Assembly: GCA_963693315.1 (NCBI GenBank)
Contig: OY856186.1
Location: 138,106,439-138,170,438, forward strand
Origin: Diogma glabrata
Taxonomy: Eukaryota > Arthropoda > Insecta > Diptera > Cylindrotomidae
Length of the DNA: 64,000 nt
Direction: 5' to 3'
Below, piece by piece: positions 1-12,105 of this stretch; the stretch's first letter is position 1, and each line of letters begins with the position of its first letter. The notes below the pieces were generated by a model. The model was not told the DNA's origin and searched no databases. It saw only the letters and a program-made list of their open reading frames with translations. The translations under genes and the position numbers were made by a program.

Positions 1-59
1 ATATTTTAATTACAATAACTTAAAAGTTAACATTGATAAATTGAAATGCATGTTACTTA

Positions 60-705
60 CTAATTAAGTCAAATATTTCATCAAATAATACTATTCAGTT
101 GGTAGGCAATGATATCGAATTTGTTGATGAAATTAAGTACCTAGGTATAATAATTGACAAAAAATTAAATTTTAATGAACATGGAAACTATATTTCGAAA
201 AAAATTGCTAGCAAAATTTAGATTATGAAGAAAGCTAGCCCTCGAAACTCGCATAAATTTTTATAAATCGCTAATACTTTGAGTATTGTTCGTCGATTTT
301 ATACTTAATTAATGCGGATTGTATGGAGAAGTTACAGTTTTTACAAAATCGGGCAGTGAGAACGTTACTAAAAACAAACAGATATACTTCTGTGTGTTTA
401 ACGTTGGAAACCTTAAATTTTTCGACTGTCAAGCAAAGAATATATTTAATCCCTTTAAAGTTTATTTTTTCGTTAAACAGTCCTAAAAATAACAAAAGTT
501 TAAATATGTAGATGACTTTCAATAGCATGAAACGAGGAACAGAAAAAAAAAAATAAATACGCCGCAGTATAGGATAAGCTCAGCGCAAAATTCGTTACTA
601 TACAAGGGAGTACAACTCGTTACTATACAAGGGAATTCAATTCCTGATGAAATAAAAGATTCAAGAAATATTATAATTTTTAAATATAATTGTAATTAGT
701 GATTA
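60..705 (+). pseudogene. LINE reverse transcriptase C-terminal remnant (Jockey/CR1-like)
   Basis: Decayed 3' end of a non-LTR retrotransposon pol. Around 111-185 one frame reads YLGIIIDKKLNFNEH, the hallmark just after the RT domain of Jockey/I-type LINEs. After a frame change, 300-510 gives MEKLQFLQNRAVRTLLKT, matching the usual 'D.LQ..QNRAVR.I' stretch. At 590-690 a third frame has the 'GVQL.NS.PDEIK' type C-terminal motif, disturbed by a tandem duplication of about 24 bp containing TCGTTACTATACAAGGGA. Several frameshifts and stops make this a dead copy. The start lies outside the window or was lost by 5' truncation. Family-level assignment is by motif memory only. Confidence 0.75.
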
Positions 706-1230
706 AACAATTGAAACATTTCAATGAAATGTTCCATTTGAAATGTTTCATTTCTGAAATATTTCAACAAAATAAGTTTCATGCTTGAAATGTTTCAAAA
801 AATTAAGTTTTTCAGCGTCATTTATTTTTTTTTATAATTATAAAAGGAGGTCAACTTTAGTGATATTCCATTTTCCAAAATTAAATTTTATATCTATTAA
901 TATATATATAACATAGACTTTGTTAATTATATTATCTATATTTCAATAAAAACAAAACATTTGAATTGGTTATTTATTTATTCATGAAGCCTAATTTCAT
1001 TCTCAAAATTAGGCGCGTTTTATTGAAGATCAAACTTGTTCAAATTCACTTTCATCTACAGTCTACACTATCTCGAACAAATTTTGTTTATATTTTACTT
1101 ATTTCAAGTTTTGTTCCAAAACCAAACACCCAAACAAAATTTTTTTGAAATATTTCATGAAACATTTCTGAAATATTTCAAGAAATATTTCAGAAATATA
1201 AATTTCATGAAATTTACAATCACTAAGTGT
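690..1230. repeat. Clusters of TGAAAYATTTCA palindromic words
   Basis: Two clusters, near 705-800 and 1140-1215, consist of near-palindromic words such as TGAAATATTTCA and GAAACATTTC. They flank about 340 bp of AT-rich DNA with no recognisable coding. The paired arrangement could be the subterminal repeats of a small DNA transposon, but I could not define exact ends or a target duplication. Confidence 0.4.
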
Positions 1231-1573
1231 AATAAATGGCTAGAAGCTTTAGAACTAATCTAATTTTAAAACTCAATCAAGTCATAAAAACACTTGTTAT
1301 ACATGTTTGAATTCAGATTGTTGAAAATAATTATTTAGTAAATTTTTAAAATACGATGTTACATAATGAAAATGTTATAAGATTTTCGAAAGATAAATAA
1401 ATATCATTATTATTAATTCATAATATGTAGTTTGAATGAATGCAATGAATGCAATACATTCAACTCTTTTAATTTTTTTAAAATATTTGTATCAAAACGG
1501 CCGTTTTATAAAACCTTAAAAAAAACCAATAGACTTGAATGGTCCCCAAGCAACAAAATAGGTCAAAAACTGA
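1231..1573. other. Non-coding AT-rich stretch with a 50-bp dispersed repeat piece
   Basis: No gene seen. At 1479-1527 there is a fragment of the same repeat that forms the tandem array at 36865-37920 (shared words include ATCAAAACGGCCGTT and the following AAACC run). Confidence 0.5.
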
Positions 1574-1577
1574 TAGT

Positions 1578-2589
1578 TATAGTGAAACAGATTTATGCGA
1601 TGACAAATAGTTGCGAGAAGTTATATCTTGCAGTTGTTTTCTCATAGCATAAATCCATAAATTCGGAAACCTATGTTCACCTTTTATTTCAAAATATGAG
1701 TTAATTTGTATTCTGAAATATAAAACTCATGGTAAATGCACTTTAATTAGTATAATAAAAATAACAATTATTGCATTTGATTAAAGAGCAATTCAGCAAA
1801 ATTCAGTTATAATGAAAATAATTGTTTTAAACCGAAGCCATGTAAATGAATACAAGTTTCCTGTTTTTATGTCGCGTATGGAAATTAACCAATGAAAATT
1901 CTCAAGGTAATTGGATTATTGAAATACGTGCTGTAAAAAACAATTGCCCTTCCAGAATTTTAAACTGATGAGTTTTAAATTAGTTTTTTAAAAAAGTGAG
2001 TCGATCTTCAAGCGCTACGAAGTCAAGTCAATACGTTACGAAATCAAGTTATCATCAACCGTGATTAAAATTAAAAAAACACAACCGTTAACAAGTCAAA
2101 TTCTAAAACGACAACAATTAATAATTTGCCTTTTTATGACCATTAGCCGTCAATTTCTATTTAAATAATTTAAATTTAGTGATAAAAAATCTTATTGCAA
2201 ATAAATTATTGCAAATAAATACAGTGCTTTGTACAAAAATAATAAATTTAATAAAATGACAATTAAAAATAAAAACTTGATGTAAAAATTGAAATAAAAT
2301 AAAAGTTATATATTTGTATAATATAAGTTATATTAATAAAATAAGAACATTTCAAGTGGTTTTATTGTGAGAGTTTACAAACAGTTTAAGTTCAATGTTA
2401 AGTGACATAAAGCGACTTTACCATAAACAGCAAGCACACTAACGTTACATTTTGCAACATAAATAAACAGTAGTGTTGCAAACGTTTTCACTGCATTTTA
2501 TCACTATTTTATCATAAACAACAAGCAAACAAACGATAAATTTTGCAACATTAAGAAATAGTAGTGTCCATATTAAAACTATCACTATA
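1578..2589 (+). repeat. Left LTR copy, plus orientation
   Basis: 1012 bp, starting TATAGTGAAACAG (expected TGTAGTGA, one change) and ending TCACTATA. It is the reverse complement of 8586-9598 along its full length, with only scattered differences (three seen in the first ~270 bp). The inner side lacks a primer-binding site. Instead, 2592-2620 carries an echo of the LTR terminal motif (TGTAGTG...CACTACTA). Confidence 0.85.
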
Positions 2590-2879
2590 TTGTAGTGCTA
2601 TTAATATTACAACACTACTATATTAAGATGTAGAGCCAATTATTCAATTAGCTGTACCAAGTTATGATGTGAACCCGCTTTTACTTCAATTGTAATGCGA
2701 TTTGATTCACTATGTGAGCACCACTCTTAATTTTAATATTAAAAGTCTTGAACACTTGTTAATAGTTTGCTTTATTTATTTGTTCACCAGATTTACACAG
2801 ATGTTCGTATTTACATACATAGTTTTAGGCACTTAGGTAACTAGATTAAACTGGCCAATCTGGTTGTTGATTAATTGCA

Positions 2880-3228
2880 ACAACTGATTGTTTCGTTAAC
2901 TGAATAATTTGACTAACTGTTATAATTGTTAACTGAATAGCGTTTTAATCGATTATCTGTTATAACTTATAGATTAGTTAATTTACGAACTTATTGATTG
3001 AATAACCTGTAATTTCTAACTGAATAACTTTGTAATTTATTGTTTGCTATAAATTATAGATTAATTAATTTGAAACTTATTGATTGAGTAACTTATAATT
3101 TTTAACTGAATAACTTTGTAACTTATTGTTTGCTATAAATTATAGATTAATTAATTTGAAACTTATTGATTGAATAACTTAATAATTTTTAACTGAATAG
3201 CTTTGTAATTTAATAAAGATTTATCAAT
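2880..3228. repeat. Tandem repeat, ~86-bp unit
   Basis: Successive units contain ATTGATTGAATAAC, then TTTAACTGAATAACTTTG, then ATAAATTATAGATTAATTAA. Unit starts fall near 2995, 3080 and 3165, with a more diverged copy upstream. Lies inside the inverted-LTR element next to the left LTR. Confidence 0.75.
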
Positions 3229-5507
3229 TCAAGAACTTATTGACCGCCCGATTGTTACTTGTTGTCTCGACTCGACTCTTGTAATTTTTACCCACGACTG
3301 ACTTTTTTAAAAGAAACCGCTTGCCATCAATCAATCAAAATATTCTTTTTTGTAATTGACCCAGTTTTCGTAAAAACCAAAAACTGATTACCAATTTAAA
3401 TTTCATAAAATATTATTATTTGTTGATTTTGTATTTTAATTTTATTTAATTTAAAAACGTGTTTCGCAATAATTGATTTGAAGATTGTTAATTTTGTATT
3501 TTAATTTTATTTGAATTAAAAAAGTGTTTTGTAATAATTGATTTTAAGATCGTTGAATTTGCAAAAATAATATTTATTGGATTCGCATTGGTAATAATTG
3601 ATTATAAAATTATTTGGTTAATTGTAATGTTAATTTGGAGATACTACATTCCTCCTCTCTCAAAAAAAAAATTTTGTGTTTATCGTTAAAGGAATTAAAG
3701 GGAAGTTAGGTAGAATAGTTAACGATAAAAACAAAATTTTACCAGATTATGTATTCTATGTGAAAAATTGAGCTACGTCATCTTGGTTTTTTTTTGTTTT
3801 TTGATACAGAAATGCAGTAACAGTGGTTATTAGAAAAATGGGTTCATTTCTTTTTGTACTTAAATTATAATAAAATTTTGAATATGTGAATCCTAAGTCT
3901 ATTAATCAAAAATTTTAAAATGACCATGTATTATAATGAAATGAACAGTGCAATATATATGTATAATTATTATAATAGTTCGAATTTCTTTCGTTTTGTT
4001 TTCATTTTTTTTTTTTTTTTGTTTTTAGCAAGAAAAAATTACTGTCAATGCGAGTACATATTATTTATTATTTTATTTTTAATTTGTTAATTTTCAAAAT
4101 TATAATTATAGTCTTTAAACCAGATTTAAAGGTACAATTAAGCTTATCTAGATATTATTGATTCTATTTAGTTTCAAAATCAGAAAGAAAAAATGTTTAA
4201 ATCCAAAATCTAAAAAAAATTTTCTGTTCAGTCTACGTTATTTAAAATGATTTCTGTATGCTTACTGTAATAAAAAATAAAATGATGATTATGAGAAAAT
4301 TTTAATTTTCATAAAAAATAAGGTTGAACTTGAAAAAGAAAATTTTAATATGAAACATTAGTAATGAGGAAAAAAAAATAAATTATGTAAGATTATTGAT
4401 GTAGGTCAGTGTTTCATTTGAAATAAGTTTTGATATTATGATTATGTGTTTATTATTTTGAAACTATTTATAATCACAGAAATTCGGTAAAAACGTTATC
4501 AAAGAAATTGTTTTCTTTTTGCAATAGCTTAGTTTATTACTAGTAGATCGTTTGACTTAAGTTAGTTTGAAATCTTAAGCATATGAAACTTAAATTAATT
4601 ATGTATTTCCCGTTCTTAAATTCTAGTTTATCATCTTGTTTTACTAATTTATATTTTTGTATTGTTTAAATGATCATTAAAGTAAAGACAAAATAAAATT
4701 TTGTAAAATTCAAAATCTTTTATAAAAAATTATATACTGTGTTTATTGGAAAAAAAAACGATTTCCGACTTATTACTGTATAATTATATAAATTTTAAAA
4801 ATGAAATTGGAGATTTTTCATTTTTTAAACGACCTTTATTAATTGGAGATACCATATTTATATTATGAACGATAAAATTTGATGAACTTAAGAATGTGAA
4901 TTGCAAATATGTTAATTGTTTTTATGTATTTTAAAAATGTTTTTTTATTTTCTTTTTATTTAGATTAAATGCATTTTGTTTTTGTTTCCTATGTTTTGAT
5001 GTGGGTCAAATTCTTTTTGTTTTGATATTAGGATTATTTGTTTATTATTATTGTAAAACTATTTTTAATGACAGAAATTTGTAAAAAAAGTTTTTAAAGA
5101 AATTGTTTTCTTTTCGCAATATGTATTTCTGAATAATAAATTCAGCTATTCTTGTTTTATTATAAGAATAAAATGAGTTCAACAATTTTGTTTATTTGAA
5201 ATGAATTTTGCTAATTAAATTTGATTACATATGTTATGAAATATGAAGACTTAGTAATAGTAAATAAAAATAGTAGTAAAGTATTTGTTTTTGTTTCCGT
5301 TAAAAATTATGTTATGTTTGATTAGCTTGCGTATCTTAAAATTATTGTCGTAATATAATATGTATTTATGCTTAATGATTTTAAAATTATTATTTTTATT
5401 GATTGTATTGATTATTGATCGGAATCAGTATTGGTAATAAGATTATTGTTTTTCGATTATTATGTTTCTTGTATATTGTATAAATTGTTTAGATTTGACT
5501 TATGGTT

Positions 5508-5710
5508 AAGGCTAGTATTAGGTTTAGGATAAGTTGGTTTGGTTTACTTGTGGTGTATATTAGTATTGTATTTAGGATAGGTTTGTTTGGTTGGCTTATG
5601 GTTTAGGTTAGTATTAGGTTTAGAATAGGTAGGTTTGATTTACTTGTGGTTTAGATTAGTATTATGTTTAGGATAAGATGATTTGGTTTACCTATGTTTT
5701 AGGTTGGTTT
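5508..5710. repeat. Tandem repeat, ~60-bp unit, GT/TTAGG-rich
   Basis: About three and a half imperfect copies of a unit containing TTAGTATTAGGTTTAGGATA followed by TTGGTTTACTTGTGG. The plus strand is G/T-rich, unlike its surroundings. No coding meaning found. Confidence 0.7.
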
Positions 5711-6239
5711 AAACGGAATTTGATATTTTTTTAGAAAGCTGTTGTTTTTAAAAATGTGGAAATTTTATCGTTAGAAAGTAATTTTGAAGGAAAGTTATTT
5801 CCAATTTGATTTATGTGTTTGATTAATAAATATGTATTGTCCTGAACAACGGTTATGTAAATTTTTGCAATGAAGTTGAAAACTTCTCCTATGTCGAATA
5901 TGATTTTACGAGATGCTGGTAGTAAATTATTGTAAAAACAGACACGAAATTTCTGGAACAGACTTTCAAGCAATTAACTGAATTATACGAATACGAAATG
6001 GAAATTGTATTATATTGGTTATAATCGGAAGTGTAAGTTGTAAGGCAGTAGTTTTCTTGACATGAATACACGAAAGGCTAAGATATAGTAGAATTGATTT
6101 CCACAGTTTGGAAAGTAGTAATGGACAGTGTATTGATTTTCAATACGTCTGGGTGGGGTTGTACGAAAACGTTTCTGGTTTTGATAAATCTTTTGGTCAC
6201 GTTTGTTTACAGTTATTTTGTTAGTAGGGTCATTGTCGT

Positions 6240-6806
6240 TTATCGTAACAGATTGGTTCGTCGTTTTAATATTTTTGGTGTCAGAGTGATAGGGACTGCT
6301 TGGTTGGAGCTTAATCGTATGTTGATCGTTTTGTTTTTTCGAAATTTCATATTTGTGTTAATCGTTTTAGATATACTTCGGCGGCTGTGTAATTTGATAT
6401 TTGGTTCTTTGTTTGACGATTTCTTTTCCACTACCATAGTTGAGGGCAAATATTGATTTTTCTTGGTTGGGTTGTCTGATTTCTGGATTTTGTTTTTGTG
6501 ACGATTAGAATTAGTTTGGCATTTCAAAATGGGAGTTTGTAGTTTATGGTGTGTATAATTTTTTAGTATTTTTTTAATTTGGTTGGTATTGATGAAATTT
6601 GCGTTGTGTTCGAACTTTTTATAGGAATATGCATTAAGTTTCGGGGACATGTTTTGTTTTAGAACTTGGGAATACAGAATTGGCGTTGAAATAATTTTTG
6701 ATTTAATTTGTGATTTGTCTGAGTTATTGTCGGGCGTATTTGACCTAGTTTTGTTAGTCGTGAAATTTTTGGCTACTATGTGTATCTGATAAAGATAACA
6801 AAGCAT
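6240..6806 (-). CDS. Unidentified Lys/Asn-rich open frame, downstream of gag
   Basis: A 188-residue open frame in the same orientation as gag, unusually long for DNA this AT-rich. The product would be very basic (many Lys, Arg, Asn) and low in complexity. I see no zinc knuckle, protease triad or other motif. Its position after gag on the element's coding strand makes a gag C-terminal/nucleocapsid-like region possible, but this is a guess. A further 80-codon open stretch follows at 5731-5973 in the same direction. Confidence 0.35.
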   Translation of the reverse strand: MLCYLYQIHIVAKNFTTNKTRSNTPDNNSDKSQIKSKIISTPILYSQVLKQNMSPKLNAYSYKKFEHNANFINTNQIKKILKNYTHHKLQTPILKCQTNSNRHKNKIQKSDNPTKKNQYLPSTMVVEKKSSNKEPNIKLHSRRSISKTINTNMKFRKNKTINIRLSSNQAVPITLTPKILKRRTNLLR

Positions 6807-7259
6807 TTTCTGTAATAGTGTTTACAAAGGATGTTGAATTTGGGCTTTAAAATTTGAACGTTTTCTGTAAGATTGTTTACGAAAAGGGTTGAATCGGGCT
6901 CTGTAATTTGAATTGGGTCAGTCGAAGTTTTCTGGATATTTTGAATGATTGATTTGGATAATAGAACTTATTCTGTAAGATTGCTTACAAAGAGGATTGA
7001 ATTTGGTTTTGCTTCGCGTGAGCCGTTTGGCATTTTAGCAAATTTGTTATCATTTGTTTCGAGTTTATTCTTTTAAGTTTGAATCCTGTGAACTTGAAGA
7101 ATTATCAGCAGAACCATGTGGAAGAATTGGAAGCAGACTTGATGCATTATTTTCTGGATTGGGAAATTATTTGACAAGAAAATACAAGACGGGTTAAAAT
7201 GTAATGTAGGTGCAAACCCTTTCTTGTTTGATTAATGGTTCGGGCTCTACGTCAGAATT

Positions 7260-8229
7260 GTCCGGTAAATTTAGTTTGTACTTTGTAAAAATTTTGAAGA
7301 TGCTTTTGAAGATTTAGAGTTTACATTGAAGTTTAATTTTGATGTAACATTTGTGTTTGAATTAGGTCGTTCTGCTTGAGAGTTTGTATTGTTTATGTTT
7401 TCTGGTTGGTAACAAGATATATTGGAAGATGGGTGTGAGGGATATGGGGAAATTTGATCAAAGATATATGGTGGAATGTGTGATAAATTACTGGAGCTAC
7501 TTTGAGTTGTACTATAAGGGTTAGGCATATTTTCTACTTCTGGCTGTAAATATGAATAAGAGGGTAAATGGGATTGCAGTTTCTCATGGTAGTTTGATAC
7601 TGAAGGAAATGTTGGTTGTTGCGTAGAATTCGAAAGGTTTGTTTTAGGAACATTTGAAATTGCATGAGCAGCAGAAAACGATGGGAAAGATGGTATATAA
7701 GATGATAAAGGCAGTGGGGTAATGTGATTTACGTTTTGATTTTGTGGATTTATATTGTTATTCAGTAATGTCAGTTGAGAGGGTTTATCAGTTTTTGTTA
7801 TACTTTCTGCAGGGGTGTATGTTTATTTGAAGGTGGGTGGTTAAATAGAGGGAATCTAGGCAGATTATTAGCCATCTTTAATGCAAAGTTTGACGTTGTA
7901 GAGCTTAAACTTTGTGTGAGTTGAGCAAACGTATGGGCTTTTGTTCCCTCTAATTGCCTGGTGGAAGGTGGGAAGTAATTCCGTAATATAAATCCTAGGT
8001 CTTCGACTGATTTGAATGACTTGTCTTCAACGGCTAGGATGGCTTTACCTGTGATACGTCTAACCAGTAATTGTGCAAAAACTATCTGATCTAGGACGTT
8101 CAATTTCAATGTAATTGTTGTAGCACGAAATATAAAGCGTTCTATTTCCTCGTCAATATCGTCGGCATCACCGTCTAGTTTTTCGACTAGTTTTACTACT
8201 TCGTATAGGTTAACCATATCAAATAGCAT
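7260..8229 (-). pseudogene. gag: gag-like polyprotein remnant, gypsy type
   Basis: From a Met at 8229 the minus strand encodes about 143 residues resembling the capsid region of Ty3/gypsy Gag: an acidic helix, then 'LVRRITGKAILAVE', then an aromatic-rich segment ending in a put-together 'LRNYFPPSTRQLEGTKA' motif. The frame then stops near 7798, but an adjacent frame stays open to about 7260 with Ser/Pro/Asn-rich sequence, as in the C-terminal part of many Gags, so one frameshift near 7800 breaks the gene. A short upstream ATG frame (8519 down to about 8375) starting MSQPPAAERYKGLR may be the true N-terminus, separated by stops. No protease or RT follows. Structural protein of the element's particle, by family knowledge. 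Confidence 0.55.
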
Positions 8230-8565
8230 ATTGAATGAAAATTACAGGGAAAACGAATTATCGGATTGAATATAAAAAGGATGATTACCAAATTTCGAGT
8301 TGTGGTAAAAATTAAAGTTCAGAAGTGAATGAAATTTACTGATTTACTTGATTAAAAAAAAATTTACTGATTTACTGATCTAAAAACTTAAGCTTACGTT
8401 TATCTGGTGCGGAGAACGTTGATCCTGATGATCTGGTAATTGATGTTGTGGATGTTGATGTTGGTGTACAAATGATTGTTCTTAATCCTTTATACCTTTC
8501 AGCTGCAGGGGGCTGGCTCATTTATTCTTCACTCCTTTAAATTCCTTACTTCCTTTTGTCGGTAA

Positions 8566-8583
8566 GGATAACCGGCTGCGCCA
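8566..8583 (-). promoter_or_regulatory. Primer-binding site (TGGCGCAGCCGGTTATCC)
   Basis: On the minus strand, two bases after the LTR end, lies an 18-bp stretch starting TGGCGC. It would pair with a tRNA 3' end finishing in CCA. This fixes 8586-9598 as the 5' LTR of a minus-strand element. The exact tRNA was not determined; a Ser-type tRNA is plausible by comparison with 297/17.6-like elements. Confidence 0.75.
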
Positions 8584-8585
8584 AA

Positions 8586-9598
8586 TGTAGTGATAGTTTT
8601 AATATGGACACTACTATTTATTTATGTTGCAAAATTTATCGTTTGTTTGCTTGTTGTTTATGATAAAATAGTGATAAAATGCAGTGAAAACGTTTGCAAC
8701 ACTACTGTTTATTTATGTTGCAAAATGTAACGTTAGTGTGCTTGCTGTTTATGGTAAAGTCGCTTTAATGTCACTTAACATTGAACTTAAACTGTTTGTA
8801 AACTCTCACAATAAAACCACTTGAAATGTATCTTATTTTATTAATATAACTTATATTATACAAATATATAACTTTTATTTTATTTCAATTTTTACATCAA
8901 GTTTTTATTTTTAATTGTCATTTTATTAAATTTATTATTTTTGTACAAAGCACTGTATTTATTTGCAATAATTTATTTGCAATAAGATTTTTTATCACTA
9001 AATTTAAATTATTTAAAATAGAAATTGACGCTAATGGTCATAAAAAGGGCAAATTATTAATTGTTGTCGTTTTAGAATTTGACTTGTTAACGGTTGTGTT
9101 TTTTTAATTTTAATCACGTTTGATGATAACTTGATTTCGTAACGTATTGACTTGACTTCGTAGCGCTGAAGATCGACTCACTTTTTAAAAAACTAATTTA
9201 AAACTCATCAGTTTAAAATTCTGGAAGGGCAATTGTTTTTTACAGCACGTATTTCAATAATCCAATTACCTTGAGAATTTTCATTGGTTAATTTCCATAC
9301 GCGACATAAAAACAGGAAACTTGTATTCATTTACATGGCTTCGGTTAAAAACAATTATTTTCATTATAACTGAATTTTGCTGAATTGCTCTTTAATCAAA
9401 TGCAATAATTGTTATTTTTATTGTACTAATTAAAGTGCATTTACCATGAGTTTTATATTTCAGAATACAAATTAACTCATATTTTGAAATAAAAGGTGAA
9501 CATAGGTTTCCGAATTTATGGATTTATGCTATGAGAAAACAACTGCAAGATATAACTTCTCGCAACTATTTGTCATCGCATAAATCTGTTTCACTACA
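8586..9598 (-). repeat. Right LTR (5' LTR), minus orientation
   Basis: 1013 bp with TG...CA ends and 8-bp terminal inverted repeats (TGTAGTGA / TCACTACA). Followed on the outside by TAGT. Nearly identical to 1578-2589 but inverted. Contains several AATAAA-like words, none assigned. Confidence 0.85.
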
Positions 9599-9602
9599 TA
9601 GT

Positions 9603-10937
9603 CACTTTAAATTCGACTTATACTCAATTAGCAAATATTAGTAGAAATGAAACTAATGTAACAAGTAATAGAGTAAAAAGATAAGATATGTGTATAATGA
9701 AACTGTAGCTTAATTTTGACTGAAAAAATAAAAATTTTACGGTATATTTTTTAACAAACTTGGTTGAAATAAGGCGCAAAAGTGTTGTATATAGCTATGT
9801 TTAAATGTGTTATTGTCCCAAACTGAAGTTGCACGCAGCAAGAGGAAACTTGATTGGAACATCTGCCGAAGCTATAGTTTTGTTAACCGAACAAATGTAA
9901 AATACAAATACTTTTTCAGTTATATTTTAATTTATTTCAGTTGTTCACTTTAATCAACCGATCACCACAACTAATATTAAGCGTGCAACAACATATGTCA
10001 AATCGCCTTTTTGTTCGTTTGTTTTCCTCTCTTTGTCTCTCTGAGACAGTGTTATTTCTTCCCATAGACGTGCGTATCTTTTCCATTTAATTTAAAATTG
10101 ATTCAAATTTTCTTAAATCTATAAGAAAAACCCTACAAAAAAAAATAATAGCTTCTCCCTCCCTGCCACTGTATAAAAAGAAAAAAAATGATATTTTGGT
10201 TTTATTATAATCAAGTATATAATTTTTTGATATTTTAGCCGCATTCGATTTGAGTGAAGCAACTGAAACAACTGAAAAATTGTATGCAAATATTGTAGTT
10301 TTTTCAGTTATTTAAGTCAAATTGAACGCACCCATAACTGTGAAAAACAAATTTGGGCATAATGAAAAAGTTTGTAAGCCAATTTTCATAATATATATTT
10401 TGAGAATATTTACATAATTTAAATATTTATTCGTGTCGTTAGAAAATATTGCTTGTTCTTTATAAAAATATTTGACTTACTCTCGTCATTATTTTCAATC
10501 ATTTTACAATATAGCTCAACTATGAAGAAAACATACATATAATATTTTTTGGGCATTTTACATTTAGAATTGTATTGAATTTATAATTTAATAAAAAAGT
10601 TTGTGGTAGTAATTAAAAACAAATCAAAATAAGAAAAGAGAAATGGCTAATGACAGATCTGCTATACCTATTTTTTTATGTCTCTTTTCATACAATTTTA
10701 AAGTCTCAAAGTGCTCTCTATTTTTTAATATATATATACTCCAAAATTCTTATAATATTTAAAATGTTTCTCAACATTATATTCGAATACTTGATTATTA
10801 TTTAAAGAAATAATAATATGTTTTTCTTAAGTGGGTTTCAAAAGTCAGTAGCAAAATGGAATTAAATAATAAGACATTACTCAATATGCACTTTGAATTT
10901 AAAAAATGACATGATTTGTTACACCAACATTTTACAA
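9603..10937. other. No gene; AT-rich flank with one small inverted repeat
   Basis: Old insertion-site DNA. A short inverted pair near 10239-10255 and 10312-10330 (GCATTCGATTTGA / TCAAATTGAACGC) could be a roughly 95-bp hairpin repeat. Nothing else was recognised. Confidence 0.4.
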
Positions 10938-11300
10938 CCCAAGTAACAATTCTTAGAGCTATAAGTGTCGTGACGCTGTACTTAAGCTCTAAAAAAGTAC
11001 GTATGTTGCTAGTGGCTCTTTTACTTTGTAGAGTGATACTTAAAACTCTAAAAAACAATTAATGTTACTTTATAAAGGAGTTTCTACAAACTCTTAGCTC
11101 TAATAAAATGTAGAGCAGGAAGTGACTATATTAGCTTTACATTAGCATAACAATCTTATTTAGAGCTTTAAAAGCAAAGGAGTACAGCACCACTTGTTAC
11201 CAGTAGTACAGCACCACAGAAAAAAAAGTTATTATAAAGCTTTATTAAAGCTATTAGCATTATTAAATCTAACTCTAATAAAGTGTCAACGTATGTTTAC
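10938..11300. repeat. Left subterminal region with repeated AGAGCT/AGCTCT words
   Basis: After the terminal CCCAAGTAACAATT there are at least six AGCTCTA/TAGAGCT-type words, plus related AACTCTAA words, in both orientations. The matching cluster is at 22330-22560. Confidence 0.6.
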
Positions 11301-12105
11301 ATACAGTTTGTTTATAATTAAAAATCCCAGCGGCAGGTATATCCGCTAGAAATAGGTAGATTTCGGGGTCAGACGGTTTTGTGTCCAAATAAAATTAGAT
11401 AAGTCAGATTAGTTTAAATAAAAAATATAAGTAGAAACAGAATAATTCAAAAAAATAATCGAACCAAATTAAATACATTATCCGAACTAACTCCATCAAT
11501 ACAATTTCGAACAGTTTTATTTAAGTTGGTTTAAACTACTTTTAATAACATATTACTCCACCAAAGATCAAATGAACTACGTCACAAACTACAATTATAC
11601 CCATCACACATAATTTATAATCAAACATTATCAAACAATTTTTTATTCGCCTACATATTAAAGTGTTACTTTATTACTGTGATTTGCGGCTTTAAAGTAT
11701 CACTTTTCAACTATTTATTTTGTTGTCATAGCTACGTCCAAAAAAGTAAAAACTATTTGTATTTGTTTAAATTCTATGAAAAATAAATTTTTTTATCAAA
11801 GCAACCCTCAAATTCAAAATTTTAATATCCAATTAAAATAGTTATCATTTGTTGTCATAGCTACACAATAATTTGAAAAAAAATAATAAATATTTTGTCA
11901 AAGGTTACTTGCTCCACATATTTTTATTTTAAAATTTATGAAAATTTATAATTTTAATTTTAATATTTTTGATTATTTTTAATAATAAACAACTTTTCTT
12001 AAAATATTTTGCTTGCGGCGAATAAAAAACAGTATATGATGCACGGACGTAAGCTATTTTGGACTTAATGTGGGTGCAAATCTCGGCTAGCGCCTCGATT
12101 TGCAA
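11301..12105. other. No gene; contains dispersed repeat piece 11325-11450
   Basis: The stretch 11325-11450 (AGCGGCAGGTATATCCGCTA, then GTCAGACGGTTTTGTGT) has a diverged copy at 36585-36700. The rest is AT-rich without a recognised feature up to the N gap. Confidence 0.45.

Larger units (their letters stand above)
2590..7250. other. AT-rich interior of inverted-LTR element, tandem repeats, no recognised pol
   Basis: No protease, RT, RNase H or integrase motif is visible on either strand. Imperfect tandem arrays lie at about 2880-3228 (unit ~86 bp, around three to four copies, core ATTGATTGAATAACTT), 3415-3560 (two ~70-bp copies) and 5508-5710 (unit ~60 bp, core TTAGGTTTAGGATA). Segments near 4480-4530 and 5070-5120 are diverged copies of each other. 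Between 6800 and 7000 a short motif is repeated in the gag-side flank. Confidence 0.55.
1578..9598 (-). mobile_element. LTR retroelement with inverted LTRs, flanked by TAGT duplication
   Basis: An 8.0-kb unit bounded by two ~1012-bp LTR copies. TAGT occurs directly outside both ends (1574-1577 and 9599-9602), as expected for one Ty3/gypsy-type integration. The right LTR, a primer-binding site and gag all read on the minus strand, so the element is minus-oriented. The left LTR reads on the plus strand, the opposite of a normal element. Both outer ends are therefore the same (U3-side) LTR terminus. The 6-kb interior has gag but no protease, RT or integrase that I can recognise, so it is non-autonomous or heavily decayed. 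The alternative is two separate events with a chance 4-bp match. Confidence 0.75.

Noticed and set aside
6094..6456. 120-codon plus-strand open frame, hydrophobic
   Set aside because: It lies opposite the minus-strand Lys/Asn-rich frame of the element, and its hydrophobic content is just the complement of that sequence.
1578..9598. Maverick/Polinton or other long-TIR DNA transposon
   Set aside because: TG...CA ends, a primer-binding site next to the repeat, a gag-like gene and a 4-bp duplication all indicate an LTR element despite the inverted repeats.
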